A DNA stretch of 64,000 nt from Clostridium sp. 1001275B_160808_H3 (GCF_015550425.1 NZ_JADNAT010000006.1:110541-174540); one strand, 5' to 3'. Positions 48,346 through 58,410 are shown, numbered from the stretch's first letter. Notes: generated by a model not told the origin, from the letters alone. Made by a program: numbers and translations.

Positions 48346-48601
48346 ATTTTATTTCTAAATAAGATTTTATAACTTCCTCAAGAATTTCATCTCTTTCAAG
48401 TTTTCTTAGTAAAGCTCTTGCTCCGTTGTAGCTTGTGATGTAAGAAGGGTCCCCTGAAATAAGATATCCAACTAACTGATTTATCGGATTATAACCTTTC
48501 TCCTGTAACGCATTGTAAACATCTGTCAATATTGACTTTGTTAAATCCTCTTTGTTGATGTTTAAATTAAATTGCATTGTTTGATCTAAGTTATTATTCA
48601 T
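48344..48601 (-). CDS. ireB: IreB family regulatory phosphoprotein (DUF965/YrzL)
   Basis: An 85-aa protein of the IreB family, known in Enterococcus as a small protein phosphorylated by the PASTA kinase IreK that affects cephalosporin resistance. The diagnostic segments are DQTMQFNLN with a Thr in the phospho-site region and [27 protein letters not shown]. It lies in alaS-ireB-ruvX order as in Bacillus. Its Shine-Dalgarno and start are separated by a small hairpin (see 48608-48632). The link to PrkC in this window is inferred. Confidence 0.92.
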   Translation of the reverse strand: MNNNLDQTMQFNLNINKEDLTKSILTDVYNALQEKGYNPINQLVGYLISGDPSYITSYNGARALLRKLERDEILEEVIKSYLEIK

Positions 48602-48607
48602 ACAACT

Positions 48608-48632
48608 GCTGCTATTTGCAGCTCACCCCCTT
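48608..48632 (-). promoter_or_regulatory. Hairpin between Shine-Dalgarno and start codon of ireB
   Basis: On the minus strand AAGGGGGTGA is followed by GCTGC-AAATA-GCAGC, a 5-bp stem with a 5-base loop, then AGTTGT and the ATG. The linear Shine-Dalgarno-to-start distance is about 20 bases, too long for normal initiation; a folded hairpin would cut it to about 6. Confidence 0.6.
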
Positions 48633-48760
48633 ACTTATATTTAGTTTAACAGTATCCCTAATAATATTATCTCTTATTTTAAAAATTCTATTCACGGGTT
48701 TACTTAATTTAATTATATTATAAACCATATAATTATAAAAGTACACTATTTTACTAAAGA

Positions 48761-51400
48761 TTATTTTATTAAAGATTCTACTACTACGTATGTTTTTTCA
48801 ATTGCAGATTTGATATTTTCTGGATTCTTACCGCCAGCTTGAGCCATATCCGGTCTTCCACCGCCGCCTCCGCCTACTACTGCAGCAACCTCTTTAATTA
48901 TCTTTCCACAATGAATACCTTTTTCTAAAACATCCTTAGTAGCCATAGAAACCACATTAACTTTTCCACCTACATTACTTAATAAGACAACAACTCCACT
49001 TGAAAGTTTATTTCTCATTTTATCTCCTAAGTCTCTTAATGCATTTCCATCTATTCCTTCTACACCATAAGCTACTACTTTTACACCATTTACTTCTTTA
49101 ACTGAGGCTAAAATATCATCTTCGACACCGCTTGTTAACTTGCTCTTAAGCTCTAAAATTTCTTTTTCTTTTTCTTTAATTTCAACACCTTGTGAAGCTA
49201 TCTTCTTTAATACATCTTTTTCACTACATTTTAAAGCACTACATGCTTCTTTTAGGAGTCTTTGCTTTTCTTCCATATATTTTATAGCATTTAATCCTGA
49301 CACTGCTTCTATTCTTCTTATTCCAGCAGCAACACCTGCTTCATTTATTATTTTAAATAATCCAATTTCTCCTGAGTTATTAACGTGAGTACCTCCACAA
49401 AGTTCCTTTGAGAATTCTCCAACACTTACAACTCTAACCTTATCTCCATATTTATCATCAAATAAAGCCATTGCACCTGATTCTCTTGCTTCATCTAAAG
49501 TCATAAGATTTGTATTAACATTAAATACTTCCATTATCTTTTTGTTAACTAACTCTTCTACCTTTTCTATTTCATCTTCTGTTAACCCTTGAAAGTGAGC
49601 AAAGTCAAATCTTAATCTTTCATCATCAACATATGAACCTGCTTGATTTACATGCTTACCTACAACTTGTTTTAACGCCTCATGTAGCATATGTGTAGCA
49701 GTATGATTCTTAGTTATATTATTTCTTCTTAAAACATCTATCTTTAGATTTGCCACTTCATTTATCTTTATTGTTCCATCTAAAACTTTAACATAATGAA
49801 TAGTTTTTCCACCAACATTTTTCTTAGTATCATAGACACAAGCTTCTCCAGAAGAAGTTTTTATAATACCTTTGTCACCTACTTGACCACCCATTTCAGC
49901 ATAAAAAGGTGTTTTTTCAGTAACTATATATCCCTTTTCACCTTTTGACAATTCATCTACAAACTCATTATCATTAGCTAAAACAAGAATTTTAGAATCT
50001 ACTTCAACATTGCTATATCCAATAAACTCAGTATTTATTGAAGCTTCTATCTTATTAATTGGGCTTTCATCGCTTCCCATATATGATGATTCCCCTCTTG
50101 CACTTCTTGCTCTTTGTCTTTGCTCATCCATTTCTTTTCTAAATGCTTCGTGATCAACATTCATGCCTTTTTCTTCTAAGATTTCTTCTGTTAACTCTAT
50201 AGGGAATCCATAAGTATCATATAGTTTAAATGCTTTTTCACCCTTTAAAGTTTTTTCATTAGAAGATTCCATATCTTCTATATAGTCATTTAATATGTTC
50301 ATTCCTGAATCTATTGTTTCATTAAATCTTTCTTCTTCTAGTGAAACTATTCTTTCTATATATTCTTTATTTTCTATAAGCATTGGATACGCACCACTAT
50401 AGTTTTCAACTACTGATTGAACTATTTCAGTTAAGAATAATCCCTTTATACCAAGTAATCTTCCATGTCTAGCTGCTCTTCTTAAAAGTCTTCTTAATAC
50501 ATATCCTCTACCTTCATTACTTGGTTGAACACCATCAGAAATTAGCATAGTTACAGATTTAACATGATCTGTTATTATTCTTAAAGAAATGTCTTTAAGC
50601 TTATCTTCCCCATATTTTACTCCTGAAAGCTCTGATACTTTATTTAAAATATTTTTAACTGTATCTATTTCAAATATATTATCTACACCTTGCATTATAG
50701 TTGCAATTCTTTCAAGTCCCATTCCTGTGTCTATATTAGGATTTGCTAATTTATTGTAATTTCCTTCTTCATCCTTATCAAATTGAGTAAATACAAGATT
50801 CCAAAACTCAACTACTCTATCTTCATCACTTGCTTTTACAAAGTCATCTACATTTGTAATTACACCCTCGCCTCTATCATAATGAATTTCTGTACATGGT
50901 CCACATGGGCCAACACCTATTTCCCAGAAGTTATCATCTTTTCCTAATCTAAATATCCTATTTGGATCTACATTTGTCTTTTTACACCAAATATCATAAG
51001 CTTCATCATCTTCTAAATATATTGTTACGTATAATTTATCTTTTGGAATTTGAAGAGTTTCAGTTATGAACTCCCAAGCCCAAGGAATAATTTCTTCTTT
51101 AAAATAATCTCCAAATGAGAAGTTCCCAAGCATTTCAAAGAATGTACCATGTCTTGAAGTCTTACCTACATTTTCTATATCTCCTGTTCTTATGCACTTT
51201 TGGCAAGTAGTTATTCTTTTTCTTGGTGGCTCTTGTAAGCCAGTGAAATATGGCTTAAGAGGTGCCATACCTGCATTTATTAATAATAAAGATTTATCAT
51301 TTTTAGGGACTAGAGGAAAACTCTCTAATCTTAAGTGATCTTTTGATTCAAAAAATCTTAAATAAGCTTCTCTAAGCTCGTTTGTTCCCATGAACTTCAT
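48761..51400 (-). CDS. alaS: Alanine-tRNA ligase
   Basis: Charges tRNA-Ala. The 879-aa protein has the class II catalytic core ([21 protein letters not shown]), the editing domain with [11 protein letters not shown] and [10 protein letters not shown] zinc ligands, and a C-terminal C-Ala domain with the glycine-rich [15 protein letters not shown]. The ATG at 51400 ([13 protein letters not shown]) has GGAGGT and 7-base spacing; the frame upstream to 51415 is not used. It is controlled by an alanine T-box. Confidence 0.98.
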   Translation of the reverse strand: MKFMGTNELREAYLRFFESKDHLRLESFPLVPKNDKSLLLINAGMAPLKPYFTGLQEPPRKRITTCQKCIRTGDIENVGKTSRHGTFFEMLGNFSFGDYFKEEIIPWAWEFITETLQIPKDKLYVTIYLEDDEAYDIWCKKTNVDPNRIFRLGKDDNFWEIGVGPCGPCTEIHYDRGEGVITNVDDFVKASDEDRVVEFWNLVFTQFDKDEEGNYNKLANPNIDTGMGLERIATIMQGVDNIFEIDTVKNILNKVSELSGVKYGEDKLKDISLRIITDHVKSVTMLISDGVQPSNEGRGYVLRRLLRRAARHGRLLGIKGLFLTEIVQSVVENYSGAYPMLIENKEYIERIVSLEEERFNETIDSGMNILNDYIEDMESSNEKTLKGEKAFKLYDTYGFPIELTEEILEEKGMNVDHEAFRKEMDEQRQRARSARGESSYMGSDESPINKIEASINTEFIGYSNVEVDSKILVLANDNEFVDELSKGEKGYIVTEKTPFYAEMGGQVGDKGIIKTSSGEACVYDTKKNVGGKTIHYVKVLDGTIKINEVANLKIDVLRRNNITKNHTATHMLHEALKQVVGKHVNQAGSYVDDERLRFDFAHFQGLTEDEIEKVEELVNKKIMEVFNVNTNLMTLDEARESGAMALFDDKYGDKVRVVSVGEFSKELCGGTHVNNSGEIGLFKIINEAGVAAGIRRIEAVSGLNAIKYMEEKQRLLKEACSALKCSEKDVLKKIASQGVEIKEKEKEILELKSKLTSGVEDDILASVKEVNGVKVVAYGVEGIDGNALRDLGDKMRNKLSSGVVVLLSNVGGKVNVVSMATKDVLEKGIHCGKIIKEVAAVVGGGGGGRPDMAQAGGKNPENIKSAIEKTYVVVESLIK

Positions 51401-51440
51401 ATATATTACCTCCATTTTTTACTTTACAGTATTTTATAAT

Positions 51441-51655
51441 AAAAAAAGTTTCCATCCCTATAAAAAAGGGACGAAAACATAAATTCCGCGGTACCACCCT
51501 AATTATGTATTAACAATACATCACTTAGATAATATAGCTCCAAGATAGCTTCAATATATTATGTAAGAAGTTTTCACCAACCACTTCTTCTCTAAATACA
51601 TAGTGTATATTTACTCATTCTCTTCAACGCTAAATATTAATTTTTCTTATATTTC
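51441..51655 (-). promoter_or_regulatory. Alanine T-box leader of alaS
   Basis: The transcript carries the antiterminator signature AGGGTGGTACCGCGGAA (51484-51500), a stem I with AG-bulge and GGTTGGTGAAAAC-type elements, and a probable alanine specifier GCU in GAAGCTATC (51547-51549). A terminator (GTTTTCGTCCCT / AGGGATGGAAAC with two G-U pairs, then seven U, 51441-51478) follows. Uncharged tRNA-Ala should stabilise the antiterminator and turn on alaS. Confidence 0.93.
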
Positions 51656-51661
51656 AATGAA

Positions 51662-51690
51662 ATTATAGTTTATTTATTAAAATATGTCAA
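51662..51690 (-). promoter_or_regulatory. Sigma-A promoter of the alaS T-box transcript
   Basis: Perfect TTGACA, 17 bases, TATAAT on the minus strand, just after the stop of the upstream permease gene. Confidence 0.88.
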
Positions 51691-51698
51691 TTATTTTA

Positions 51699-52730
51699 TT
51701 AAAACAAATAATCATTGATATCATCATATATTACTTTAACTATAACTCCTATTGGAACTGCCACTATCATCCCTATGAGCCCACCTAATTTTTCTCCTAC
51801 CAACAATAAAATTATAATTATTATAGGATGCATATTAGTACTATCACCTGTTATTTTAGGAGATAATATATTTCCTTCAATTTGTTGTATCAAAAATATT
51901 GCTAAAAGTGTCCATAACGCTTTATTGGGCGATTCCAAAAGTGCTACAAATATAGCAGGAACTCCACCTATTATTGGCCCAAAATAAGGTACTATATTCA
52001 AGACACCATTAAATATACCAAGTATTAATGCAAATTTAACATTTATTATAAGTAGAACAATAAATGTTAGTACTCCTATAATTAATGATAATAATAATTG
52101 ACTTATTATATATCTTGACAAAACTTTATCTATATGACTAATAACCTTTTTAGCAATTATCCTCTTTTCTGTTGGTAATATTAATAAAAGCTTATTATAA
52201 ATAAGATCACCATCAACTAGGAAATAATATGTTACTATTGGTACAATAGCAAAAGAAATCATACTTTCAAAACAAACCATTAAGTTTTCCAAAAAATTAT
52301 CAGTAGCTTTACTAAAAAACATATTTATTTCTTCACTCATTTGATTATATATTGATTTTAAAAAGGATATATCATTTAAATTCAATTTATCTACAATATT
52401 CTTAACATATTCATCAATATTATCTAGTATATATCCAATATTAGAGCTTTCTCTTAACATTGAAGGGATAACTATATATGAAAGTAATATTAAACCAAAT
52501 AATATAGTTAGTATTATAGAAATTGACGAAATCCTTTTGCTTAATTTAAACTTCTCACTTATAGTATCTCTTAGAGGTTTTAAAGCATAGGCCAATATAA
52601 ATCCTATAAAAATAATATTTACTATACTGTTTATTGTCTTAATTTTTATATACAAAATTAAAATTAAAACAATTGATAGGATTATTAAAATTGAATTTAT
52701 AATCTTTTTATATTTCTTATATATCAACAT
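51699..52730 (-). CDS. AI-2E/PerM family permease (YrrI-like)
   Basis: A 343-aa integral membrane protein with about eight TM helices and the family's C-terminal region (LGIFNGVLNIVPYFGPIIGGVPAIFVALL, PKITGDSTNMHPIIIIILLLVGEKLGGLIG). Family members have been linked to export of small molecules and sodium tolerance; the substrate here is unknown. It overlaps the end of the preceding PRC-barrel gene by 7 bases, so the two are co-translated. Neighbouring alaS matches Bacillus yrrI-alaS. Confidence 0.9.
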   Translation of the reverse strand: MLIYKKYKKIINSILIILSIVLILILYIKIKTINSIVNIIFIGFILAYALKPLRDTISEKFKLSKRISSISIILTILFGLILLSYIVIPSMLRESSNIGYILDNIDEYVKNIVDKLNLNDISFLKSIYNQMSEEINMFFSKATDNFLENLMVCFESMISFAIVPIVTYYFLVDGDLIYNKLLLILPTEKRIIAKKVISHIDKVLSRYIISQLLLSLIIGVLTFIVLLIINVKFALILGIFNGVLNIVPYFGPIIGGVPAIFVALLESPNKALWTLLAIFLIQQIEGNILSPKITGDSTNMHPIIIIILLLVGEKLGGLIGMIVAVPIGVIVKVIYDDINDYLF

Positions 52731-53206
52731 GTTTTTCTTTTACGAGGTATACTTTGAAGCCTAACCTCATCACTTCCATAATATAAGATAAAGTCTTCAC
52801 CTAATAAACAATCTTTCAATAACAATATTTCTTTACCTTTTATCATCCTATCAAATATTCCCGAACTCATAACTATGCCTTTTATTGATAAATCTTTTTT
52901 TTCAATTATTAAATCTTCTAATACCCCTCTCATTGTATTATTTTTATCTTTAATATCCATATCTTTTATACTCTTAAAAGATAATCCTTCTTTTTTATTT
53001 AATTCTTTTACAATCATTACTTCTTCTAAAGAAATAATATCACCGCTTCTAACAAAATTTTTCTTACTAAACAGAAGATAATTAGAAACAAAAAAACCAA
53101 CTATTTTACCTTCATGAAAATTAATATATATGTCATCTACAACACCTAGGTACTTCCCCCTTATATCATACACTTTTAGTAGATAGAAATCCTTACTCTT
53201 TAACAT
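52724..53206 (-). CDS. PRC-barrel domain protein
   Basis: A 160-aa soluble protein with two PRC-barrel-like segments (about 1-70 LLKVYDIRGKYLGVVDDIYI and 75-150 IKDKNNTMRGVLEDLIIEKKDLSIKGIVM), the second less conserved. PRC barrels bind RNA or proteins in several pathways, but no function is known for this one. It is translationally coupled to the downstream permease, which may be its partner. Confidence 0.8.
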   Translation of the reverse strand: MLKSKDFYLLKVYDIRGKYLGVVDDIYINFHEGKIVGFFVSNYLLFSKKNFVRSGDIISLEEVMIVKELNKKEGLSFKSIKDMDIKDKNNTMRGVLEDLIIEKKDLSIKGIVMSSGIFDRMIKGKEILLLKDCLLGEDFILYYGSDEVRLQSIPRKRKTC

Positions 53207-53256
53207 AAGCTTTCTCCCTTCTATATAGAATAACTATATTATCTCCTAAAGATAAA

Positions 53257-53290
53257 AAAAAATTCTCATATATACATATGAGAATTTTCT
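53257..53290 (-). terminator. Terminator of the iscR-mnmA operon
   Basis: AATTCTCATAT / ATATGAGAATT, 11 bp with a 4-base loop, followed by TTTTTTTTT on the minus strand, just past the mnmA stop. Confidence 0.88.
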
Positions 53291-53293
53291 TAT

Positions 53294-54376
53294 TTATATA
53301 ATTTCTTCTATTATTCCGCCACCAACAACGACGTTTCCATCATAAAATACAACTGATTGTCCTTTAGTTATAGCTCTTTGCTTTTCCTTAAAAGAAACTT
53401 TAACTTTTCCATCTGCAAGTGGTGATATTATTGCTTCAGAAGGTTTTGCCTGATATCTAACCTTAGCAAATACAGTTGTTTCTTCATTAAGAGAATCAAA
53501 AGGAATAAAGTTAACATCCTTTGCAACTAAATCAGTTTTAAACACATCTTCTTCTGGCCCTATAACAACTTCATTAGTTCTTGGGTTTATATCAGTAACA
53601 AAAATAGGAGTTCCTAATGCTAAACCTAAGCCTTTTCTTTGGCCAATTGTATAATAAACTATACCTTTATGTTTACCTAATATATTACCATTTTTATCAA
53701 CAAAATTTCCTTCTCTCACTTGATTTGGTCTAGCATTTAAAATGTATTTACCATGATTATTATCAGGTATAAAGCATATTTCTTCACTATCTTTTTTATT
53801 GTGAACTGCAAGACCAATCTCTTTAGCTATTTCTCTTATTTTATCCTTAGTATAATCTCCACAAGGCATTAATGTTTGACTTAATTGTTCTTGTGTAAAG
53901 TTATATAAAGCATATGTCTGATCTTTTTTATCATCATCTGCTTTTATTAAAAGATATCTACCATCTTCTTTTTTCTCTATTTTAGCATAATGTCCTGTAG
54001 CTACATAATCAGCTCCAATCCCTTTTGCTCTTCTTAGAAATTCATCAAACTTTATATGTTTATTACAAGCAATACATGGATTAGGTGTTTTTCCTTCCAT
54101 ATACTCTTGTACAAAATAATCTATTACCTTTTCTTTAAATGAATCCTTAAAATTAAGAACATAAAAAGGTATTCCTAGTTTATCGGCAACTCTTCTTGCA
54201 TCTTCTACTGAAGAAAGAGAACAACATCCACCTTCTCTTTCAACATAGTCTTCATCTTCATCATCAAAATGTTTCATTGTTACGCCTATTACTTCGTAAC
54301 CTTGCTCTTTTAAAAGATATGCAGCAACGGAGCTATCAACTCCGCCACTCATACCTACAACTACTTTTTTCTTCAT
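53294..54376 (-). CDS. mnmA: tRNA-specific 2-thiouridylase MnmA
   Basis: Adds sulfur to wobble uridine 34 of tRNA-Lys, Glu and Gln. The 360-aa protein has the PP-loop [15 protein letters not shown], the catalytic Cys pair ([12 protein letters not shown] and SEEICFIPD) and the C-terminal barrel. It follows nifU by 8 bases, so sulfur transfer from the cysteine desulfurase encoded in the same operon is likely. Confidence 0.97.
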   Translation of the reverse strand: MKKKVVVGMSGGVDSSVAAYLLKEQGYEVIGVTMKHFDDEDEDYVEREGGCCSLSSVEDARRVADKLGIPFYVLNFKDSFKEKVIDYFVQEYMEGKTPNPCIACNKHIKFDEFLRRAKGIGADYVATGHYAKIEKKEDGRYLLIKADDDKKDQTYALYNFTQEQLSQTLMPCGDYTKDKIREIAKEIGLAVHNKKDSEEICFIPDNNHGKYILNARPNQVREGNFVDKNGNILGKHKGIVYYTIGQRKGLGLALGTPIFVTDINPRTNEVVIGPEEDVFKTDLVAKDVNFIPFDSLNEETTVFAKVRYQAKPSEAIISPLADGKVKVSFKEKQRAITKGQSVVFYDGNVVVGGGIIEEII

Positions 54377-54384
54377 ATTAATTC

Positions 54385-54816
54385 CTATTCGTGACCATGA
54401 ACATGATCATGTATATCATCATGTTCTTCAAAATCCCAAAGCTCTAAACCTGTGTTTTTTCTATAGTCATTAATTGCCTTATGTATAGCTTCTTCTGCTA
54501 AAACAGAACAATGCATCTTTACAGGTGGAAGTCCATCTAAAGCTTCTGCTACTGCTTTATTTGATAATTCCCAAGCTTCTTCTACAGTCTTTCCTTTTAT
54601 TAATTCTGTTGCCATTGATGATGAAGCAATAGCAGATCCACATCCAAATGTTTTGAATTTAACATCTTTAACTATATTGTCTTCAATTTTTAAATAAACC
54701 TTCATTATATCTCCGCATTTAGCGTTTCCCACTTCACCTACGCCATTTGCATCTTCAATTTCCCCTACATTTCTTGGATTTCTAAAATGATCCATAACCT
54801 TATCGCTGTACATCAT
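54385..54816 (-). CDS. nifU: Fe-S cluster scaffold NifU/IscU
   Basis: A 143-aa scaffold on which Fe-S clusters are built. The three cluster cysteines are in [20 protein letters not shown] and [13 protein letters not shown], and the Asp near the first Cys matches IscU/NifU of Clostridium. An unusual His-rich tail [12 protein letters not shown] ends the protein and may bind metal (inference). Its ATG lies within nifS (17-base overlap), so translation is coupled. Confidence 0.93.
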   Translation of the reverse strand: MMYSDKVMDHFRNPRNVGEIEDANGVGEVGNAKCGDIMKVYLKIEDNIVKDVKFKTFGCGSAIASSSMATELIKGKTVEEAWELSNKAVAEALDGLPPVKMHCSVLAEEAIHKAINDYRKNTGLELWDFEEHDDIHDHVHGHE

Positions 54817-55999
54817 AATATTTTTCTCCCTTCTTTAAAAAGTCTTCCCATAATGGAGACATATTTCTAAGTCTTTCTATAATAGGTGGAACAACTTCAA
54901 GTACATAATCTACATCTTCATCTGTTGAACCATCACCTAATGTCAATCTTAGAGATCCATGAGCTAACTCATGAGGTAATCCTATTGCTAGTAATACGTG
55001 AGATGGATCAAGTGATCCTGAAGTACATGCACTACCACTTGATGCGCATACACCTTCAAAGTCTAATGATAGAAGTATTGATTCACCTTCTATAAATTCA
55101 AAAGTAATATTAGCATTACCTGGTAATCTTTTTTCCCCTACTGGTCCATTTAATCTTGTATGTGGTACATTTAATAAACCTTCAATTAATCTATCTCTAA
55201 GTTTAGTTATCTTCTTATTATGTTCTTCTAAATTTTCAGTAGCAAGTTCAATTGCCTTTCCAAGCCCTACTATAGAAGCTGTATTTTCAGTTCCAGCTCT
55301 TCTAGCTCTTTCTTGACCACCACCATGAATTAAGTTGTCAATTCTAACGCCTTTTCTTATATAAAGTGCTCCTATTCCTTTTGGTCCATAAACTTTATGT
55401 CCTGCTAAAGATAATAAATCAATATTCATTTCTTTAACATCTACTGGAACATTTCCTATTGCTTGAACTGCATCAGTATGGAATAAAACTTTTCTTTCTC
55501 TACAAATTTCCCCTATTTCTTTAACAGGTTGAATAGTTCCTATTTCGTTATTTGCAAACATAATTGAAACTAATATTGTCTTATCAGTTATAGCATTTTT
55601 AAGTTCTTCTAAGTCAATAAAACCTTCTTTGTCTACATTCAGATAAGTCACTTCAAATCCATTTTTCTCTAAGTATTCACATGTGTGAAGTACTGCATGG
55701 TGTTCAATTTTTGTTGTTATAATATGGTTTCCCTTTTTTCTATGAGCTGATGCTATTCCTTTAATAGCCCAGTTATCTGCTTCTGATCCGCCACCAGTAA
55801 AATAAACCTCATTTGGATCACAATTTAAAGTATTAGCAACTCTACTTCTAGCTTTATCAATAGCCATTTTAGTTTCTCTAGAAATTCCATAGAAAGATGA
55901 TGGATTTCCGTACCTTTCAGTAAAGAATGGCATCATTTCTTCTAAAACTTCTGGTTTAACATATGTAGTTGCTGCATAATCCATGTATACATTTCTCAT
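54800..55999 (-). CDS. nifS: Cysteine desulfurase NifS/IscS
   Basis: A PLP enzyme that takes sulfur from cysteine for Fe-S clusters and tRNA thiolation. The 399-aa protein has the PLP Lys in SLAGHKVYGPKG, the His in TKIEHHAVLH, and the reactive Cys in SSGSACTSGSLDPSHVLLAIG. The fully preserved group I/II loop and the following nifU support the Fe-S role. It lies 2 bases after iscR. Confidence 0.96.
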   Translation of the reverse strand: MRNVYMDYAATTYVKPEVLEEMMPFFTERYGNPSSFYGISRETKMAIDKARSRVANTLNCDPNEVYFTGGGSEADNWAIKGIASAHRKKGNHIITTKIEHHAVLHTCEYLEKNGFEVTYLNVDKEGFIDLEELKNAITDKTILVSIMFANNEIGTIQPVKEIGEICRERKVLFHTDAVQAIGNVPVDVKEMNIDLLSLAGHKVYGPKGIGALYIRKGVRIDNLIHGGGQERARRAGTENTASIVGLGKAIELATENLEEHNKKITKLRDRLIEGLLNVPHTRLNGPVGEKRLPGNANITFEFIEGESILLSLDFEGVCASSGSACTSGSLDPSHVLLAIGLPHELAHGSLRLTLGDGSTDEDVDYVLEVVPPIIERLRNMSPLWEDFLKKGEKYYDVQR

Positions 56000-56001
56000 G
56001 T

Positions 56002-56454
56002 CTATTCGCTCCTTTTAACAATCTTAACGGATTGATTTTCATCCTTCATTCTTACATAATCATCTACTATATCTTGAAGTGTAATGTTTTTCATTACTTC
56101 ATCAATACTATTTTTAATTTTTTCCCATAACAATCTAGTAGCACAAAAATCTACGTTATCACACTCTGTTCCTTCAATGCATTCAGCAATTTCAACAGGT
56201 CCTTCAAGTACATTCATAACATCTGCTACTGTTATATCCTTTGGAGCATAATTTAACACATATCCACCTTGAGCACCTCTTATACTTTTAATAAGTTTTG
56301 CTTTTCTAAGTGGTGAAAATAATTGCTCTAAATAATATTCTGATATATTTTGTCTTTGGGAGATTGTTTTTATTGAAACGGGGGCATCTCCATAGTGCAT
56401 TGCAAGGTCTACCATAGCCTTGACCCCGTATCTACCTTTAGTAGAAAGCTTCAT
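56002..56454 (-). CDS. iscR: Rrf2-family regulator, IscR type
   Basis: A winged-helix transcription factor that senses Fe-S status. The 150-aa protein starts MKLSTKGRYGVKAMVDLAMHYGD and has three cysteines spaced C-x5-C-x5-C (CIEGTEC, CDNVDFC), as in the cluster-binding IscR of Escherichia coli; the cysteine-free CymR of Bacillus sits in a similar operon but lacks them. I start it at the ATG at 56454 after GGGGGAAG; the frame to 56532 is not used. It heads nifS-nifU-mnmA and may regulate it. Confidence 0.92.
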   Translation of the reverse strand: MKLSTKGRYGVKAMVDLAMHYGDAPVSIKTISQRQNISEYYLEQLFSPLRKAKLIKSIRGAQGGYVLNYAPKDITVADVMNVLEGPVEIAECIEGTECDNVDFCATRLLWEKIKNSIDEVMKNITLQDIVDDYVRMKDENQSVKIVKRSE

Positions 56455-56503
56455 TATACTTCCCCCTTTAATGTTGACTATTTTACTAGTATTTACTTTA
56501 TAT

Positions 56504-56532
56504 ATCTTACCAAACCACTCTACTATTGTCAA
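56504..56532 (-). promoter_or_regulatory. Promoter of the iscR-nifS-nifU-mnmA operon
   Basis: TTGACA, 17 bases, TAAGAT on the minus strand, about 50 bases before iscR. Confidence 0.75.
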
Positions 56533-56556
56533 TAATCATCATTTCATCATAACTCC

Positions 56557-57798
56557 TTATTTTATCTTGTTCCAATACATAGTTATGCTTTCCTCATATT
56601 TATTTTTTTGAGGAAAATAATATTTAGAATCTTTTAATCTTTCTGGCATATATATTTGTTTTACATAGTTATTTTCATAATCGTGTGGATACTTATACCC
56701 TGAAACACCTAAGCTTTCTGCTCCGGAATAATGTGCATCCTTTAAATAATTGGGTACATCTCCTATATTCTTGTTTTCTAAATCCTTCATAGCATTAGCA
56801 ATAGCTAAATATGCACTATTAGATTTAGGTAATGTAGCTAAATATATAACAAGTTCTGCTAGTATTATTTGTGCCTCTGGAAGCCCTACCTTTAAAGCCA
56901 ACTCTATACCTGAATTTACTACACTTAGCGCATTAGGATGTGCAAGTCCTATATCTTCTGCTACTATTACAGAAATTCTTCTTATTATTGCCGTTAAGTT
57001 TCCTGATTTAATAAGCCTTGCTAAATAATGTATAGCTGCATCAGGATCACTGCCCCTTATGCTTTTTTGCAATGCACTTAATAAATTGTAATACTCATCA
57101 CCACTTGCATCTGCTCTCATATGAGATTGATTCAAACTTTCTATATATTCTACAGATATTTCCTTTATATTTTTAAGTTGTGAATTTATAGTTAATTCTA
57201 ATATATTATAAGCTTTTCTATAATCTCCTTGAGAAATTTCACCAATATACTTCAAAGCTTCTAAAGAATACTCTACATTAATACCTTCACCAATTAGCTT
57301 TTTTATCGCCTTCTCTAACCCTATAGTTATATCATGTATATTTAGTGCCTCAAATTTGAATATATTACATCTACTTAATATTGCCTTATGAATTGCAAAA
57401 TAAGGATTTTCTGTAGTGCTTGCTATTAATGTAACTCTTCCATTCTCTATAAATTCCAAAAGTGCTTGTTGCTGTTTTTTGCTAAAATGCTGTAATTCAT
57501 CAATATATATAACTACTCCATTATAGTTAAGTAAACTATCCAAACTCTCAGTAATTTCTTGTATATCTTTTACAGAAGCAGTTGTAGCATTTAATTTATA
57601 AAATTTTCTATCAACATAATTTGCCATTATATTTGCTAAAGTTGTTTTTCCTGTTCCTGGTGGTCCATACAGTATACAATTTGGAATCATCTTATTTATA
57701 ATTAAGTTATATAACGGCTTTCCTTTAGCTAATATCTCATTTTGACCAACAAAATCTTCTAATGTTTTTGGTCTCATTATTTCTGCTAATGGTTTCAT
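56557..57798 (-). CDS. rarA: Replication-associated recombination protein RarA (MgsA)
   Basis: An AAA+ ATPase that acts at stalled replication forks. The 413-aa protein has Walker A GPPGTGKTTLA, Walker B VVIYIDELQHFSKKQQ, a sensor STTENPYFAIH and the C-terminal tetramerisation domain (GSDPDAAIHYLARL, KYPHDYENNYVKQ). The ATG at 57798 fits AAAGAGTG; the in-frame GTG at 57807 is part of it. It follows a small lipoprotein gene by 27 bases. Confidence 0.95.
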   Translation of the reverse strand: MKPLAEIMRPKTLEDFVGQNEILAKGKPLYNLIINKMIPNCILYGPPGTGKTTLANIMANYVDRKFYKLNATTASVKDIQEITESLDSLLNYNGVVIYIDELQHFSKKQQQALLEFIENGRVTLIASTTENPYFAIHKAILSRCNIFKFEALNIHDITIGLEKAIKKLIGEGINVEYSLEALKYIGEISQGDYRKAYNILELTINSQLKNIKEISVEYIESLNQSHMRADASGDEYYNLLSALQKSIRGSDPDAAIHYLARLIKSGNLTAIIRRISVIVAEDIGLAHPNALSVVNSGIELALKVGLPEAQIILAELVIYLATLPKSNSAYLAIANAMKDLENKNIGDVPNYLKDAHYSGAESLGVSGYKYPHDYENNYVKQIYMPERLKDSKYYFPQKNKYEESITMYWNKIK

Positions 57799-57825
57799 TA
57801 TTTTCACTCTTTCTTTTTGTTATTT

Positions 57826-58308
57826 TTAATTAAATCCTTCATTTAATTCTTTAGCCTTTTCAATATCTTCATATTCAGTAAATCCTTCTATAAAAATTTC
57901 TCCGTCTTTTTCTTTTACAATTACTTCAATTGGTACATCTTCGCCTATAGCCTCATCACTTGCATGTTCATCGCCATGTGTCTCTAAAGCTTTTGCTACC
58001 ATATCAAGAGTCATACACACTTTATATTTTCCATTTTCATTTTTTATACTTACTATTTTACTTTCATATTTCTCAAGATTTAATTCACCTATATATAATG
58101 AGTAAAACTCTACATAATTGCAAACATAAAAATTATCCTCACTTATATGTTTCTTCATAGTATCATCGTATCCATCTTTATATGATAAAACTAAATCAAT
58201 TGTTTCTTTTATCCTTTTCTCATCTTGCCTACTTACATCCTTTGTACATCCAAACATAAGTATTTGTGCAAATAATAATAAAGATATTATTAATATTTTC
58301 TTTTTCAT
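57826..58308 (-). CDS. Uncharacterised lipoprotein
   Basis: A 160-aa precursor with a signal peptide (MKKKILIISLLLFAQILMFG) and lipobox LMFGC, so it should be a membrane-anchored lipoprotein. The rest is charged and mostly helix/strand, with repeated YKV/YES segments and an acidic tail. I do not recognise a family. It may be cotranscribed with rarA (27 bases), but a functional link is not implied. Confidence 0.7.
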   Translation of the reverse strand: MKKKILIISLLLFAQILMFGCTKDVSRQDEKRIKETIDLVLSYKDGYDDTMKKHISEDNFYVCNYVEFYSLYIGELNLEKYESKIVSIKNENGKYKVCMTLDMVAKALETHGDEHASDEAIGEDVPIEVIVKEKDGEIFIEGFTEYEDIEKAKELNEGFN

Positions 58309-58410
58309 ATATTTCCTCCATTTTGTAATATTAATTCTTTGTAATATCTTAATAAATTCTCTTTATAAATAATATCACAATTTCTTGTCATATATGAGTA
58401 ATATGTAAAT

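Noticed and set aside
56455..56532. N-terminal extension of IscR (26 extra residues)
   Set aside because: It crosses the promoter and lacks a ribosome binding site; the family start is MKLSTKGRYG.
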